NCBI GenBank assembly: GCA_016987375.1
Contig: PJRA01000524.1
Span: 1,450,664-1,474,707, forward strand
DNA: 24,044 nt
Direction of reading: 5' to 3'
From: Brachionus koreanus
Taxonomy: Eukaryota; Rotifera; Eurotatoria; Ploima; Brachionidae
The translations under genes were made by a program, and so were the position numbers. Shown in pieces: positions 10,401-19,011 of the stretch. Under the pieces are notes generated by a model. It ran no database searches and was not told the DNA's origin. It saw only the letters and a list, made by a program, of their open reading frames with translations. Every line of letters begins with the position of its first letter. The stretch's first letter is position 1.

Positions 10401-11559
10401 TTCTTGTAAAAATGGAGGCTACTATTGTTCAAAGTATTTAAAGAAAAACTTTTTTTTATCGAATTTTGAAATATTTTTTTTCTGTACACCGACCCCTCAT
10501 CATAAAAAAAAAAACAAAAATGTCAAAATATTACTATAATAGAAGTCTAAGAGTTCTGATATCCGAAATCAATTGTTTTGGTTTGGATCCAAGCTGGTTC
10601 CATACTGGTTCAAGCTGAGCTTTCACTATTTGATCAAAAGGTCGAGAAATAACCATTTCCATTGTCAAAAAATCATGATCTATCTAAAATCTAATTTAAA
10701 AATGAATTTTTTTTTATATTTTTTACAATTACATATGAACAGCATCCTTTAAATTCTTGCAAAAGAACATTTAGAATATCCAAAAGAGCCATCTGAATTC
10801 GACTTGAATTTTCACTTAGGCCCACATGTATTTCAATCACTTCTGGCTTTTATAAAGAGAACCTTTTAAAATGTTTATTAAAAAAATTTTATTTACTTTG
10901 TATTTTGTTAATTCGGTTTCAATATCTATATGAAACCTTGGATAAATGAACAATTTTTTGACAAAAAGATTCTTCATAACACGTTCTACTTTACTGAATC
11001 CTTTTGTAAAAAATATCGGATTGTCTGAAAATGCTTTGATGAAGCCTTTCTAATTTTATAGTTTCTAAGTTTTTTTTTCTTTAAAAACAAAAAATTCATA
11101 TAAAAATAGTACTTTATTTTTTTGACGAAACATTCTTAAGATGAATGTTTCTTGACAAGAATCAATTATTTTATGAGCATTGTAAACCAAAATTCCGGTA
11201 ATGTATTCAATTGGTATTCTATCAGTGAGCATGTCAACAACCAAAATTCTACTAGTAACAAAAAAACATCCTCCCTTAAGGTAAGCTTGGGCTCTTTCGT
11301 TTTGACTGTGAGTTTCTGTAGTTATTTTAGTAATGTATTGATAAGATTCTGGACTTGTTTCTTTCATTTTATTTGTAAAAAATTGCTCTTCAGCTTCATG
11401 TGTATTCACTACAATCACTAAATTTGTTGCATCACAAAAAAGCTTTATAAAGTTTAAGAATATTCTTTCAATCCCGAGACCTTCAGCCATCACAAGGAGT
11501 CCATCGTTATGAAACATGTCTAGATAGACATTGTTCTCATACTCTAATAAACTTTCCAT
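7458..11559 (-). CDS. ERCC4: DNA repair endonuclease XPF (ERCC4 orthologue), eight exons
   Basis: XPF is the catalytic subunit of the ERCC1-XPF nuclease, which makes the 5' incision in nucleotide excision repair and acts in interstrand crosslink repair. Reconstructed exons are 11113-11559, 10897-11049, 10733-10846, 10535-10683, 10130-10344, 9202-9350, 8106-9155 and 7458-8054. All have GT..AG introns and consistent phases, giving about 957 residues (human about 916). The N-terminus (MESLLEYE, then TSRILVVDMLTDRIP and ESCQET/RQKNK-type blocks) is the degenerate SF2 helicase-like domain. The LTQMV motif follows the linker. The nuclease centre is at about residues 703-720: GDY followed by ERKSIND, matching GDXnERKX3D, so it is catalytically intact. 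A tandem helix-hairpin-helix domain lies near 830-894 (KIPGINSKN). A Ser/Asp-rich then Lys-rich tail of about 63 residues extends beyond the human C-terminus. The segment between RTCSQ and the acidic linker is shorter than in human. The 779-bp fifth intron contains a dispersed repeat. Confidence 0.95.
8055..8105 (-). other. Unmasked 51-nt intron inside the large XPF open frame
   Basis: The segment begins GTAAAT and ends ATCTAAG on the minus strand, is a multiple of three, and contains no stop, so a simple open-frame reading runs through it. Removing it joins ...PFQLN to SYQALASSE..., which restores the spacing of the XPF nuclease domain between the LLIEFD strand and the SSKL-LLTxHFP-LRILW helix. 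Keeping it inserts 17 residues with an FFLDLNF core that I do not find in the XPF relatives I know. Its size matches the other XPF introns (46-63 bp). Confidence 0.85.
9404..9800 (+). repeat. Dispersed repeat, copy B, within XPF intron 5
   Basis: The left part (CTCTTTATTTATTTGATTCT, then TTTTGAAATTTTGGCACTG) matches copies at 112-420 and 16828-17520. The right part (AAGAAAAATATCCTTCCTGA, and later GAAGATTAGCTA with TTTTGATAAATTATAAA) matches the 17.35-17.52 kb part of copy C. The element accounts for most of the only long intron of XPF (9351-10129). No open frame of note is seen. The boundaries are approximate because the ends blend into A/T-rich sequence. Confidence 0.55.
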
Positions 11560-11672
11560 ATTTTTTTAAATTTGAATAAACTATTTGATATATTAAACTT
11601 TTTGAAATTTTTTTTTCATAATAAATCATGTGATAAAAATTCTACAAAATAGATGCTAAAAAGAATGCTTCA

Positions 11673-11737
11673 TTTAGTCTTAATTTAAAATAAAAATTGA
11701 TTGTTTTTATTTTAAATTAATTATTTTTTAGACTAAA
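11673..11737. repeat. Hairpin-forming inverted repeat upstream of XPF
   Basis: Positions 11680-11696 and 11704-11720 form a perfect 17-bp stem around a 7-nt loop (TTGATTG). An outer pair, TTTAGTC at 11673-11679 and GACTAAA at 11731-11737, extends it after an asymmetric 10-nt bulge on one side. It lies about 115 bp upstream of the XPF start codon, so it is in the likely promoter or 5' UTR. It may be a decayed miniature element. A regulatory role is only a possibility. Confidence 0.7.
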
Positions 11738-11739
11738 AG

Positions 11740-12889
11740 ACAATGTTTATAAATATTTTTTGACGTTTTATTTGATTTTGTAAATTGTATATCTTTTTTT
11801 GTTGAATTAAAAAAAAATTGGTTTTTTTAACCAGTTTTAAAATTCTTTACTGAGACAAATATGGTTAATATTGAGCTTGTTAGTTTATATGACGAAGATA
11901 ACAATAAGAATGGTCTAATAGAAATTTAATGGGGAGATCGAACAAAATTAAAGTTTTAGCTTTAATTTTTATCGAAAGTAATGTCACTTTTAAGATATGA
12001 AAAATAAGCAAGATTCTTATTTGAAATAAAAATCTAGAATAATATTTAAAATTCAAGTAAGACTTAAACATAATTAATATTTTTAAATGAGTTTTTAATT
12101 GTTTTAAATCCTATTATTTAACATTCCAAACCCGGAGGAATATTTTCTGAGTTTGATCCTACATGTTTTCTTTGTTTTTAGTTAAATAAATATAATCATT
12201 TTTGAACATTTTTTTTTCCATCAGAAATTTAAAATTAAAAAATATTAAAATTAATTAATTATTGTTGCAAAATATATTTATTTTCATGGAATAAAAAGTT
12301 AAATAAAATAAAGAAACACAAAGAAAAAAGAGAAATTTTTTTGAAAAATTAGAAATGTTTAGAGAGTTAAAAATAGAGAAAATATTTAGATAATTATTTT
12401 CTTAAACAAAAGCATCGAAAAACCTAATAAGTGGATTAAAAAATTGAAACTTATTGAAAAATTATAATTTTTTTATTAAAATAAATAATTTAAAAAAATT
12501 GCTTTGTTTTTTTTTATTAGATTGTTAAGAAACATCTAGATTATCAGATTAGTAGACTTTGAAATATAGATTGTATCAATTTTTCGAAAATGATAGAATG
12601 AAAACAAGTTAGCCAAAGTTTCTCTTACGATTATGTATTAATAAAAAAAAATAAATGAATATTTTAAATAAAAAAAAGTCTTTTTTTTGTAAAATTTTAT
12701 TGAAAATATCAACACAGATCACGGTACTGATGAAATTTATTGACCTCTTTTATTACATTGTTAAATTTGGAAAAAAAAACATTTTTAGAAAACTATTTAA
12801 TTGAAAAAAAAAAACTAAACAGCTTGGAAAATAGTACTAAAGAATATTTTAAAAATAAAAATAATCATAAACTTGTCATTTGAGAACGT
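11740..12889. other. Intergenic AT-rich region
   Basis: No gene is supported. The stretch lies between the XPF promoter side and the 3' end of the small secreted-protein gene. A hydrophobic 63-codon open frame at 11880-12071 on the minus strand is of a length expected by chance at this AT content and has no recognisable features. Confidence 0.5.
12218..12275 (-). repeat. Inverted copy of the 1692-1748 repeat segment
   Basis: The reverse complement begins ATATTTTGCAACAATAATTA and runs through AATTAATTTTAATATTTTTT, closely matching 1692-1748. The CCCGGAGGA string about 85 bp to its left parallels CTCGGAGGA near the first copy but in direct orientation, so the two loci are not simple inversions of each other. 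Confidence 0.45.
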
Positions 12890-13304
12890 TTAGTAAAAAA
12901 CATATCTTTTTTTTTCTAATTTTCCATAAAATCGATCTTGAAAAAAATAAAATTAAGAAAAAAAAATACAAAAATTTAATTTTAAAATTACCATTAGTTT
13001 CCAGCCTACAATGATCACAATATTGGCAATAGCTTGCTGCACAAGAGTATTTATCACAAGCGTCACATATTAACATTGACATTATTTCATCTTCAGCCAT
13101 TAGTTTTTCGACATCTTGCAGCCTGCGTTTTGTCCTCGAGGACGACTTTTTGCCGGCTTTCTTTATTAAAGCCGATACAAGTGAATCGCGTTCAGCTGAT
13201 GAAGTGAGATCATATTTTTTCATATTATCAGGGTGGTCGGTTTCACAAGCAACTAGTGCCAATACAACCATAACTACTAAAATCAAACTAAAATAGCTTT
13301 TCAT
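12890..13304 (-). CDS. Small secreted Cys-rich, prohormone-like protein, two exons
   Basis: The start is the ATG at 13304 (MKSYFS). The frame is also open upstream, but that adds 11 residues beginning at a non-ATG codon and would bury the signal peptide. Exon 1 is 12992-13304, a 55-bp intron follows (GTAATT..TTTCAAG), and exon 2 is 12890-12936; the product is about 119 residues. Residues 1-20 form a typical signal peptide (LILVVMVVLALVAC). The mature part has basic cleavage-type sites (KK at 29-30, AGKK at 50-53, KRR at 59-61), the second being a possible amidation site. A six-cysteine module follows at 80-99 with spacing C-x2-C-x4-C-x4-C-x2-C-x2-C. This is the layout of a neuropeptide or hormone precursor, or of a secreted Cys-rich peptide. 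I recognise no family. The exon 2 assignment rests on phase, acceptor quality and local intron size, and is less certain than exon 1. Confidence 0.65.
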
Positions 13305-14733
13305 CCTATGATTATTGATAGTTGCTCTCTGATTCAAGTCTTTCGAATATCTACAATCCGATCTTTTGTTTAAATAGAGAAAAATTAATTGCTCAGAGAC
13401 AAGGATGTTATATAAGAAATTATTATTATTGTGAATAGCCGATGGAATGCCAAAAATGAAATCTTAATTACCTGTCTCAGTAGAATATTTAATACAAAAA
13501 ATCCTTTTGTTTTAAATTCTTCTAAATTTATACTGCTTACCTATCAAATAAATAAGAAACTAAAGACGGAATCTGTGATTATAGTCGAATTAGAAAAGCA
13601 AATATTTTCCTTCAAGTAAATCTATTCCCAACTCACAGCTTAATTATTTAAATCTAAACGACAACAAAACCTTTTTTAATCGAATTAAAATTCCAGTCAC
13701 ATCTTAAAAATATTAATTTTACTTATTATTTGCTTAAGCTTCTTTGTAATTTTTTTTTATTTTGATTCGAATTTCCGCTTACTCGAACTCTTGATTAAGA
13801 CAATTCATTCTGTTTCCTTTTCTAATTTAAATGATATAATGTCCGCTAAAATAATATTTGTTGCATAACAAGAATTTAACAATCATTAAAGATAATTTAC
13901 GATTAAACTTAATTCTAAAAAAGGTTTGAGTAAATTTGAAAAAAATAAATCTAAAATAATTTGATCTATTAAACTATAAAGATCTAGAAGCAGAAAACAT
14001 TTATTGCTTTTAATTAAAATAAGTTTTTTAAAAAGCTTATAAAATATTCAAAAACCTTCAATTTTCAATTTATAAAATAAGAATTTGAAAATTTTGATAA
14101 ATACTGAAAAATTTCAAAAATTTAAAGATCATTTTTTTAAAATAAATTGTCCATAAAAACAATTTTTTAAATGGGACTTTTATCAGAATCAAATATTTTA
14201 GCTTAAAATTTTTTAAAAAATTTTTTTTTATTAGAAAAGATTTTCACACAATTGAAATTTTTAAAAATATGCTTTGCTATGCTTCAGTTAAAATGTTTCC
14301 AACTTCATCGCCCTAAAATAAAAGTTTAAGTGAACTGAAAATTTAGATGATTAAAAAACCAAATGTATTTGAATACAAAAATGTAAAATTGTTCCAAAAA
14401 AGTGACAAAATAATCTCTGAAATGAAAGATAAACAAAAATAAGAGAGCAAAAAAATTTTTTTTGATTAAAAGTTGGCTATTTCTTTTTCACCCGAGATTT
14501 ACTATAATTTTTAACACCCAATAAGAAGAAACAATTGATGAAATTTTTTTTTATCATTTTATTTTTTCTGTGGAACTAATAAAATTTTGGAAAATTATAT
14601 GAATTACAATACTCATAATCAATCATTTTTTAACTTAAAATTAAGATTCTATTTTGATAGTCAAAATAAAAAAATACATAAATTCTAGAAAAAATTTACT
14701 ATTTTTTATTTTTGTTTTTCTATATTGTGAACA
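13305..14733. other. Intergenic AT-rich region
   Basis: No gene is supported. It contains the 5' flank of the secreted-protein gene and scattered A/T runs. A 62-codon plus-strand frame at 13431-13619 starts at GTG and is of chance length. A short exon-like piece near 14282-14314 on the minus strand has no identifiable partners. Confidence 0.5.
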
Positions 14734-15012
14734 AACATGTAAAATAATTCTTAACTTACTTCACATGCCCCAGAGATATGCTTTAAGCTTTGCATTAAAA
14801 TCTAATTTTTAAGTTTAATGCATCACTCAAGTTTAAAATTTTTGCGAAAATAAATTTTTTTTTATTAATGCATTAGATCCAGCGCTGCAAATTGAATCCA
14901 AAGAAAAATTCTATTTTCAAAAAAATCTTAAGCCTAAAAAAACTAGATTCAAATCCAAAAGTTTTGACATATCTTTGGAGCATATGAAGTAAGTTAAGAA
15001 TGTTTAAACATG
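14734..15012. repeat. Imperfect inverted repeat, arms about 46 bp
   Basis: The left arm 14734-14780 and the right arm 14968-15012 are reverse complements apart from a few substitutions and one or two small gaps. The core TTCTTAACTTACTTCA is identical, and both arms end in AGATATG-type sequence. Weaker pairing continues inward (AATCTAATTTTTAAG against AATCTAGTTTTTTTA). The spacer is about 190 bp. A 63-codon minus-strand frame at 14873-15064 overlaps the right arm and looks accidental. The structure is compatible with a foldback element or two oppositely inserted copies of a short repeat. Confidence 0.65.
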
Positions 15013-15560
15013 GACCAATTGGTATTTGCTGCATGCACCAAAGTTTAGAATACCAAGCTTTCAAATCAAAATTTTTTTTTTTAAATATTAAAATTTCAAA
15101 ACTTAAAGCTAATGATGCAAAATGAATAGAAGTTGTATTTTGGTTGAGATTTTAAAAATGGCTAAATTTTCTTTGAAGTTAACGATTCTAATCTTATCTA
15201 TAAATGAAAACTACCTGTTAATTTAATTCGAGTTGATTTAGTTTCACAAAAAAAATTCTTAAATTACTTTAGTTTTTTATGCGTTATAGCAATAATCTAA
15301 AAAATTTAATTTTTGAAAGATCATTGGCATTTTATTTCTAAGAAATGAAATTAAATGACAAGAATTATTTGAAACAATAGATTAGATAAAAAAACTTATT
15401 TGTTTAATTTTTAAATAAAACATTAATGATGATAAAATGAAAATTGGTTATTTTTAAATAAGAAAAAAAATTGAATAGCATTCAATCAATTGTCTCTTGA
15501 TTGTTCTAGGATCTTAATTTATACACAATTTTTTAAAAAAAATTTTGACATTTCTCTTAA

Positions 15561-15908
15561 AATTTTATTTTTCTTATATTTATATATGTACAAATTAATC
15601 GTTTTTGTTGGGATTTAGTCTACTTACGCCTTATTGAATCATTAGAAATTAAATGCATTGCAAGGATTATTTGGTTTTGTTTTGTCATCACATTAATCCT
15701 TTTAATTAAGTCATTTCCTGCAAAAAAGTCAAAAGTTCCATTTAAAATTATCAAGAATACATACCCGAGACGTGTTAAAATCCGAGCCGGAATATGTTTA
15801 CTTCAAATGTTGGTTTGCGTCAAGCGTTCAACTAGCAATTGTTTTTTTTTTTTAATTTTATCTTATATATGCCGCTATTTTAGAAATTCAAGAAAAATTA
15901 TTATGTAA
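15561..15908 (+). other. Open frame without start codon, possible exon
   Basis: The plus-strand frame from 15561 to the TAA at 15906 is open for 115 codons, long for sequence this rich in A and T. It has no ATG until residue 84, so it could only be an internal or terminal exon or a decayed gene. It contains a hydrophobic stretch suited to a membrane helix (WFCFVITLILLI), followed by a basic segment (KSFPAKKSKVPFKIIK, then YPRRVKIR). I do not recognise the protein. No upstream splice acceptor stands out, and the opposite strand has splice-like signals in the same region, so the strand is uncertain. Confidence 0.25.
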
Positions 15909-16827
15909 TGTTGTAAACAAAATTTATAACTAGTACCTATAGAAGTGAAACTCTAAACCAGATCTAAAAGTATTATTACATTAAGTATCTTCCCAGACGA
16001 CTAATAACCGAATATCTTAAAATTAAATTGCCTTAAAGTAAAAAAAAATGGTAACTTGTTCATCTAATTAAATTCTTAATTGTCTAATATTTTTGTGTTT
16101 ATAATTTGTAAAATTTATTACTATTAAAAATTAAAAATAAAACTGAAAAAATAAAGCCTAACTTCATTTACTTATCCATTTACCAGGGATAAAATATTTA
16201 AATTTTTTTAAAATAATTAGAAAAATATTTCTTTATCAGCAACTTAGAAGAGATGTTGATTATTTTTGAATTTTATGTCCTTAATTAACTTTTGACTTAA
16301 TAAATCACATTTAACATAATGATTGTATCAAGTATTATGCAATTTATTATCAAAAAATTTAAAAATAGAAAAAATCAAGCTTTTTTTTTATTTTTTTTGA
16401 TTTTTAAATAAAATAAGAACGGTTATTAATTAAGAGATTAAGAAAAATTTATTTAATGGTGAGTCTCATGCGGTTTTATTTTGCGTCAATTATAATTATT
16501 TAGAAAAATTACAGCTATTTTATATTGTTCAACGAGATTCTAGACATGAAATAAATTTTTTTTAGAAAATATAATGGATTCATTTTGCAGTTCTAATCAA
16601 CACAAATAATATTGAACATGGAAAAATAGTTTTTTAATTTAAGAAATGGTTTTAACATAATTTAAAAATATCAGTTTTTAAAATTTATTATTAAATTTCA
16701 TCATTAAATTTCATCTTAAATTCAGATTGAAGAAATTCTTAAATTATAAAGCATTTTTCAAGTCAAAAATCAAAAATAGGATTAATTTAAATTTTGAATT
16801 AAAATTTGAGATTTTTTTCATCGACTA
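15909..16827. other. Intergenic AT-rich region
   Basis: I see nothing coding. Only A/T runs and a short tandem duplication (ATTAAATTTCATC twice, near 16690-16715) are visible. Confidence 0.55.
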
Positions 16828-17520
16828 TTATAATGCTGAGTCATAAAATTTTGCGTTTTTTTGAAGTTTGGACAATTTTGATTTTAGCATCTTTATAATT
16901 CTAAATATGTTAAAATAAACAGAATTGAATGCTTTTCAAAATGATATGTTCAACTCTTTGTTTATTTAATTCTAAAAAATTTTATAAAATGAAAACTTTA
17001 AATAGAAATTATGAAATTTTGGTACTGTTACATCATTACTGAAACAAAATCTATCAGCAGCAGCAATTACTTGCCAATTATCAAATGATCTTTACATATC
17101 ACATTCAAGGATACTTTTTCAACTTAATTTGATAAAAAAAGCCATCAATTATTGCCCAGTGAATTTTTTTTTAAATTATAACAGAAATCAATGGTTTCAA
17201 ACAATTCAGCCACTCGTGAAAAAAAATACTTTGATTAAAAGATGATGTTGTGTGTTGGGTCGAATTTCTAAGGGATAATACTCTTTGAATTGGTTCTGGA
17301 GGACCATGCTTTAAATACATAACTTTATTCTGAAAAATTAGACTTAATGTATGCTTCATTTCAAGAAAAATATCTTTCTTTAAGCTGAAAGAAACAATTA
17401 CAAAAAAAAAAGATTTGAAAGAGATCGAACTACTCGCAGATATTTGACTAAAGACTATGATGTAAATTTTTTTACATTTTGAAGATCAGCTAACTATTTA
17501 TTTTATTGATAAAATAAAAA
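16828..17520 (+). repeat. Dispersed repeat, copy C (longest)
   Basis: This is the longest of the three copies. Its left part (TTATAATG..GTCATAAAATTTTGCG, then CATCTTTATAATTCT and GAATTGAATGCTTTTCA) aligns with copy A. Its middle (CTCTTTGTTTATTTAATTCT, ATGAAATTTTGGTACTG) aligns with copies A and B. Its right part (AAGAAAAATATCTTTCTT, GAAGATCAGCTAACTATTTA) aligns with copies B and A. Between 17060 and 17340 it carries about 200 bp more than copy B. A 62-codon minus-strand frame inside it (17171-17359) has no recognised similarity. The three copies share about 700 bp of consensus with different internal deletions. Confidence 0.6.
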
Positions 17521-17764
17521 GAAAGTCAACAAAAAGGCAAATTTTTTACTGATTCTAATCTATTATTTATTTTAAAAATTTGAATTAAATAAAAAATGTT
17601 AGTGATAAAGATTCCTAATTCTTGCAAAATTATCATGTTATACTTATTTTTTTTTATTTTATCATATTTAAAATATGAATTGATAATGATTTAATATTGT
17701 ATAAAATACTAGTAAAAAAAATAATATATTTTGATTAAAATAAAAAAATATAATTTAATTTAAT

Positions 17765-18811
17765 TTAATTTGAGTTTATTAAAGATTTGTTGTGATATCT
17801 ATATTCACCAAAACTATGTGTTTGTCTAAATAAAATTTTTCAATTAACTTTAACAAAAAATAAAAAAGATAAAATTTACTTGAAACATCGTTTACAATAA
17901 AGATCATCATCACAATCTGAGCATTTTAAAGAAGCATCGTCGTTGCAAAGACAGCACCATAAATCTTCGTCATCACTTCGTTTCAATGAAAACTCAGCAT
18001 CTTGGAGCATTTTGTTGACTAATTTTTCATCTGAATTCGAATTATTTTTTACCGAATTTTCAAGATCTTTTTCTTTAGGAATATCGTAGTTAAGATTTAA
18101 ACCATTTTTCAAATTTTTAAGTCTTTCTTCCAGTTTTTCTAGTTCTCTTTTTTCAAATTGTTCATAATTTTGATCAATTTGAACCTAAGCAAAAAACTAA
18201 TTTAATTTAAAATTAATTTTTTACAACACAAACTTCTTCTGTTAATTTTGAAATCAAATCTTCAGGTGTATTGACAGGATCTTTTGTTGGTAAATTTGAT
18301 AGTTTGCTGTATTTTTCGTCTCTGTCTTGAAGCTTATTAATTCTAGTCTCCAGATCACTGTACTCGGGAATTGAGCCTAAAATAATATACACAAATTATT
18401 TAATTAGACAATACCAGATTAGATTTACTTTTGGGTTGATCATTTTTTAGCTTGTTTAGTCTCAATTCAATGTCTTTTTCAGGATTTTGTGTCTTGATTT
18501 TGCTTCGATTATGCTCGACCATTTTGATGAAATTTTTAGGTGGCGAGTAATCTTTGACTTTCGAATTTTGATCAACCTCATTTTTCAATGAATCATGGCA
18601 TTTTTGACAAACACTCAAAATTTGGTCTCCTCTCTTGGGTACTTTAATTCGGCAATTCAAACATTTTGAACAAAAACCAAAGCCACAATTTGGACATCCA
18701 AGCTGGTTTAAAAATCTTAGTTTTTTTTTTCTATAAACTAAAATATATTTAATAATTGATTACTTCTTTTTTTAAAAAGCGAAATTTTTCAGCACATCTA
18801 TAACATGACAT
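17765..18811 (-). CDS. ZFYVE19: ANCHR/ZFYVE19-like abscission checkpoint regulator, five exons
   Basis: In animals ANCHR delays cytokinetic abscission (NoCut checkpoint) by binding VPS4 and ESCRT-III at the midbody. Exons are 18764-18811, 18429-18702, 18234-18376, 17880-18184 and 17765-17825, with introns of 61, 52, 49 and 54 bp, giving about 276 residues (human about 471). Residues 3-51 form a FYVE-type zinc finger with eight cysteines (C3, C6, C19, C22, C27, C30, C48, C51). A SPP-x-NF motif follows, then repeated short charged amphipathic helices (IELRLNKLK, DLETRINKL, LEERLKNL) resembling ANCHR's MIT-interacting motifs. The C-terminal B-box-like zinc module (WCCLCNDDA, C243, C246, C252, C255) gains its two His ligands (H260, H268) only when exon 5 is joined. 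The third-intron donor is GTTTGT by homology (LTEE|VQID); a GTAAAA nine bases later would add three residues. The start is the first ATG before the CYRC motif. Confidence 0.88.
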
Positions 18812-19011
18812 TACTAGTAAATTTAATTAAAATAAAATACTTATTAAAAAAAAAAATTGAGATCTGAATTTTTATCATAATTTATTATTGGTCACGTGAT
18901 CAAAAAATTATTCACCAATAGACCCATGTACCTAGCTGGCTGAATGACAAATATTTAAAAGCAAAAGAAGAAAAGTCTAATTTCCCAAATAGTTTATTTT
19001 TTTCAATTCAA
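18812..19011. promoter_or_regulatory. Short bidirectional promoter between ANCHR and FAM91
   Basis: The two start codons are 200 bp apart and divergent, so this interval must hold both promoters. It contains a TCACGTGA palindrome (E-box, CACGTG core) at 18892-18899. CCAAT boxes in opposite orientation flank it: minus strand at 18887-18891 and plus strand at 18915-18919. A TATA-like ATATTTAAAA lies at 18951-18960 on the FAM91 side. Paired CCAAT elements and E-boxes are common in divergent housekeeping promoters. A GTCACGTGA-type site can be bound by bHLH-zip factors of the USF or MITF/TFE kind; which factor acts here is unknown. Confidence 0.6.

Noticed and set aside
11152..11421. 89-codon plus-strand frame opposite XPF exon 1
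   Set aside because: It is antisense to the conserved XPF N-terminus and has no recognisable domain.
11880..12071. 63-codon hydrophobic minus-strand open frame
   Set aside because: Its composition follows the local A/T richness and there is no homology or signal-peptide structure beyond that.
13431..13619. 62-codon plus-strand open frame starting at GTG
   Set aside because: Frames of this length are expected by chance several times in AT-rich DNA of this size, and no splice or start signal supports it.
14282..14314. Minus-strand mini-exon reading GDEVGNILTEA then stop, after a TTTTATTTTAG acceptor
   Set aside because: It is attractive as a terminal exon, but eleven residues with no partner exon cannot be supported.
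14873..15064. 63-codon minus-strand open frame
   Set aside because: It starts at an ATG but overlaps one arm of an inverted repeat, has chance length and no recognisable motif.
15628..15717. Minus-strand exon-like segment with a TTTTTTGCAG acceptor and GTAAGT donor, preceded by a 47-bp intron-like stretch with a GTATGT donor
   Set aside because: The only open frame in the segment is incompatible with the preceding putative exon, which has a TAA 10 nt before the donor in that phase, and no downstream exon fits. It is kept only as a hint in the 15561-15908 finding.
17753..17772. (AATTT)n microsatellite at the end of the ANCHR gene
   Set aside because: Only about four units; typical of AT-rich DNA and overlapping the last codons and 3' UTR of ANCHR.
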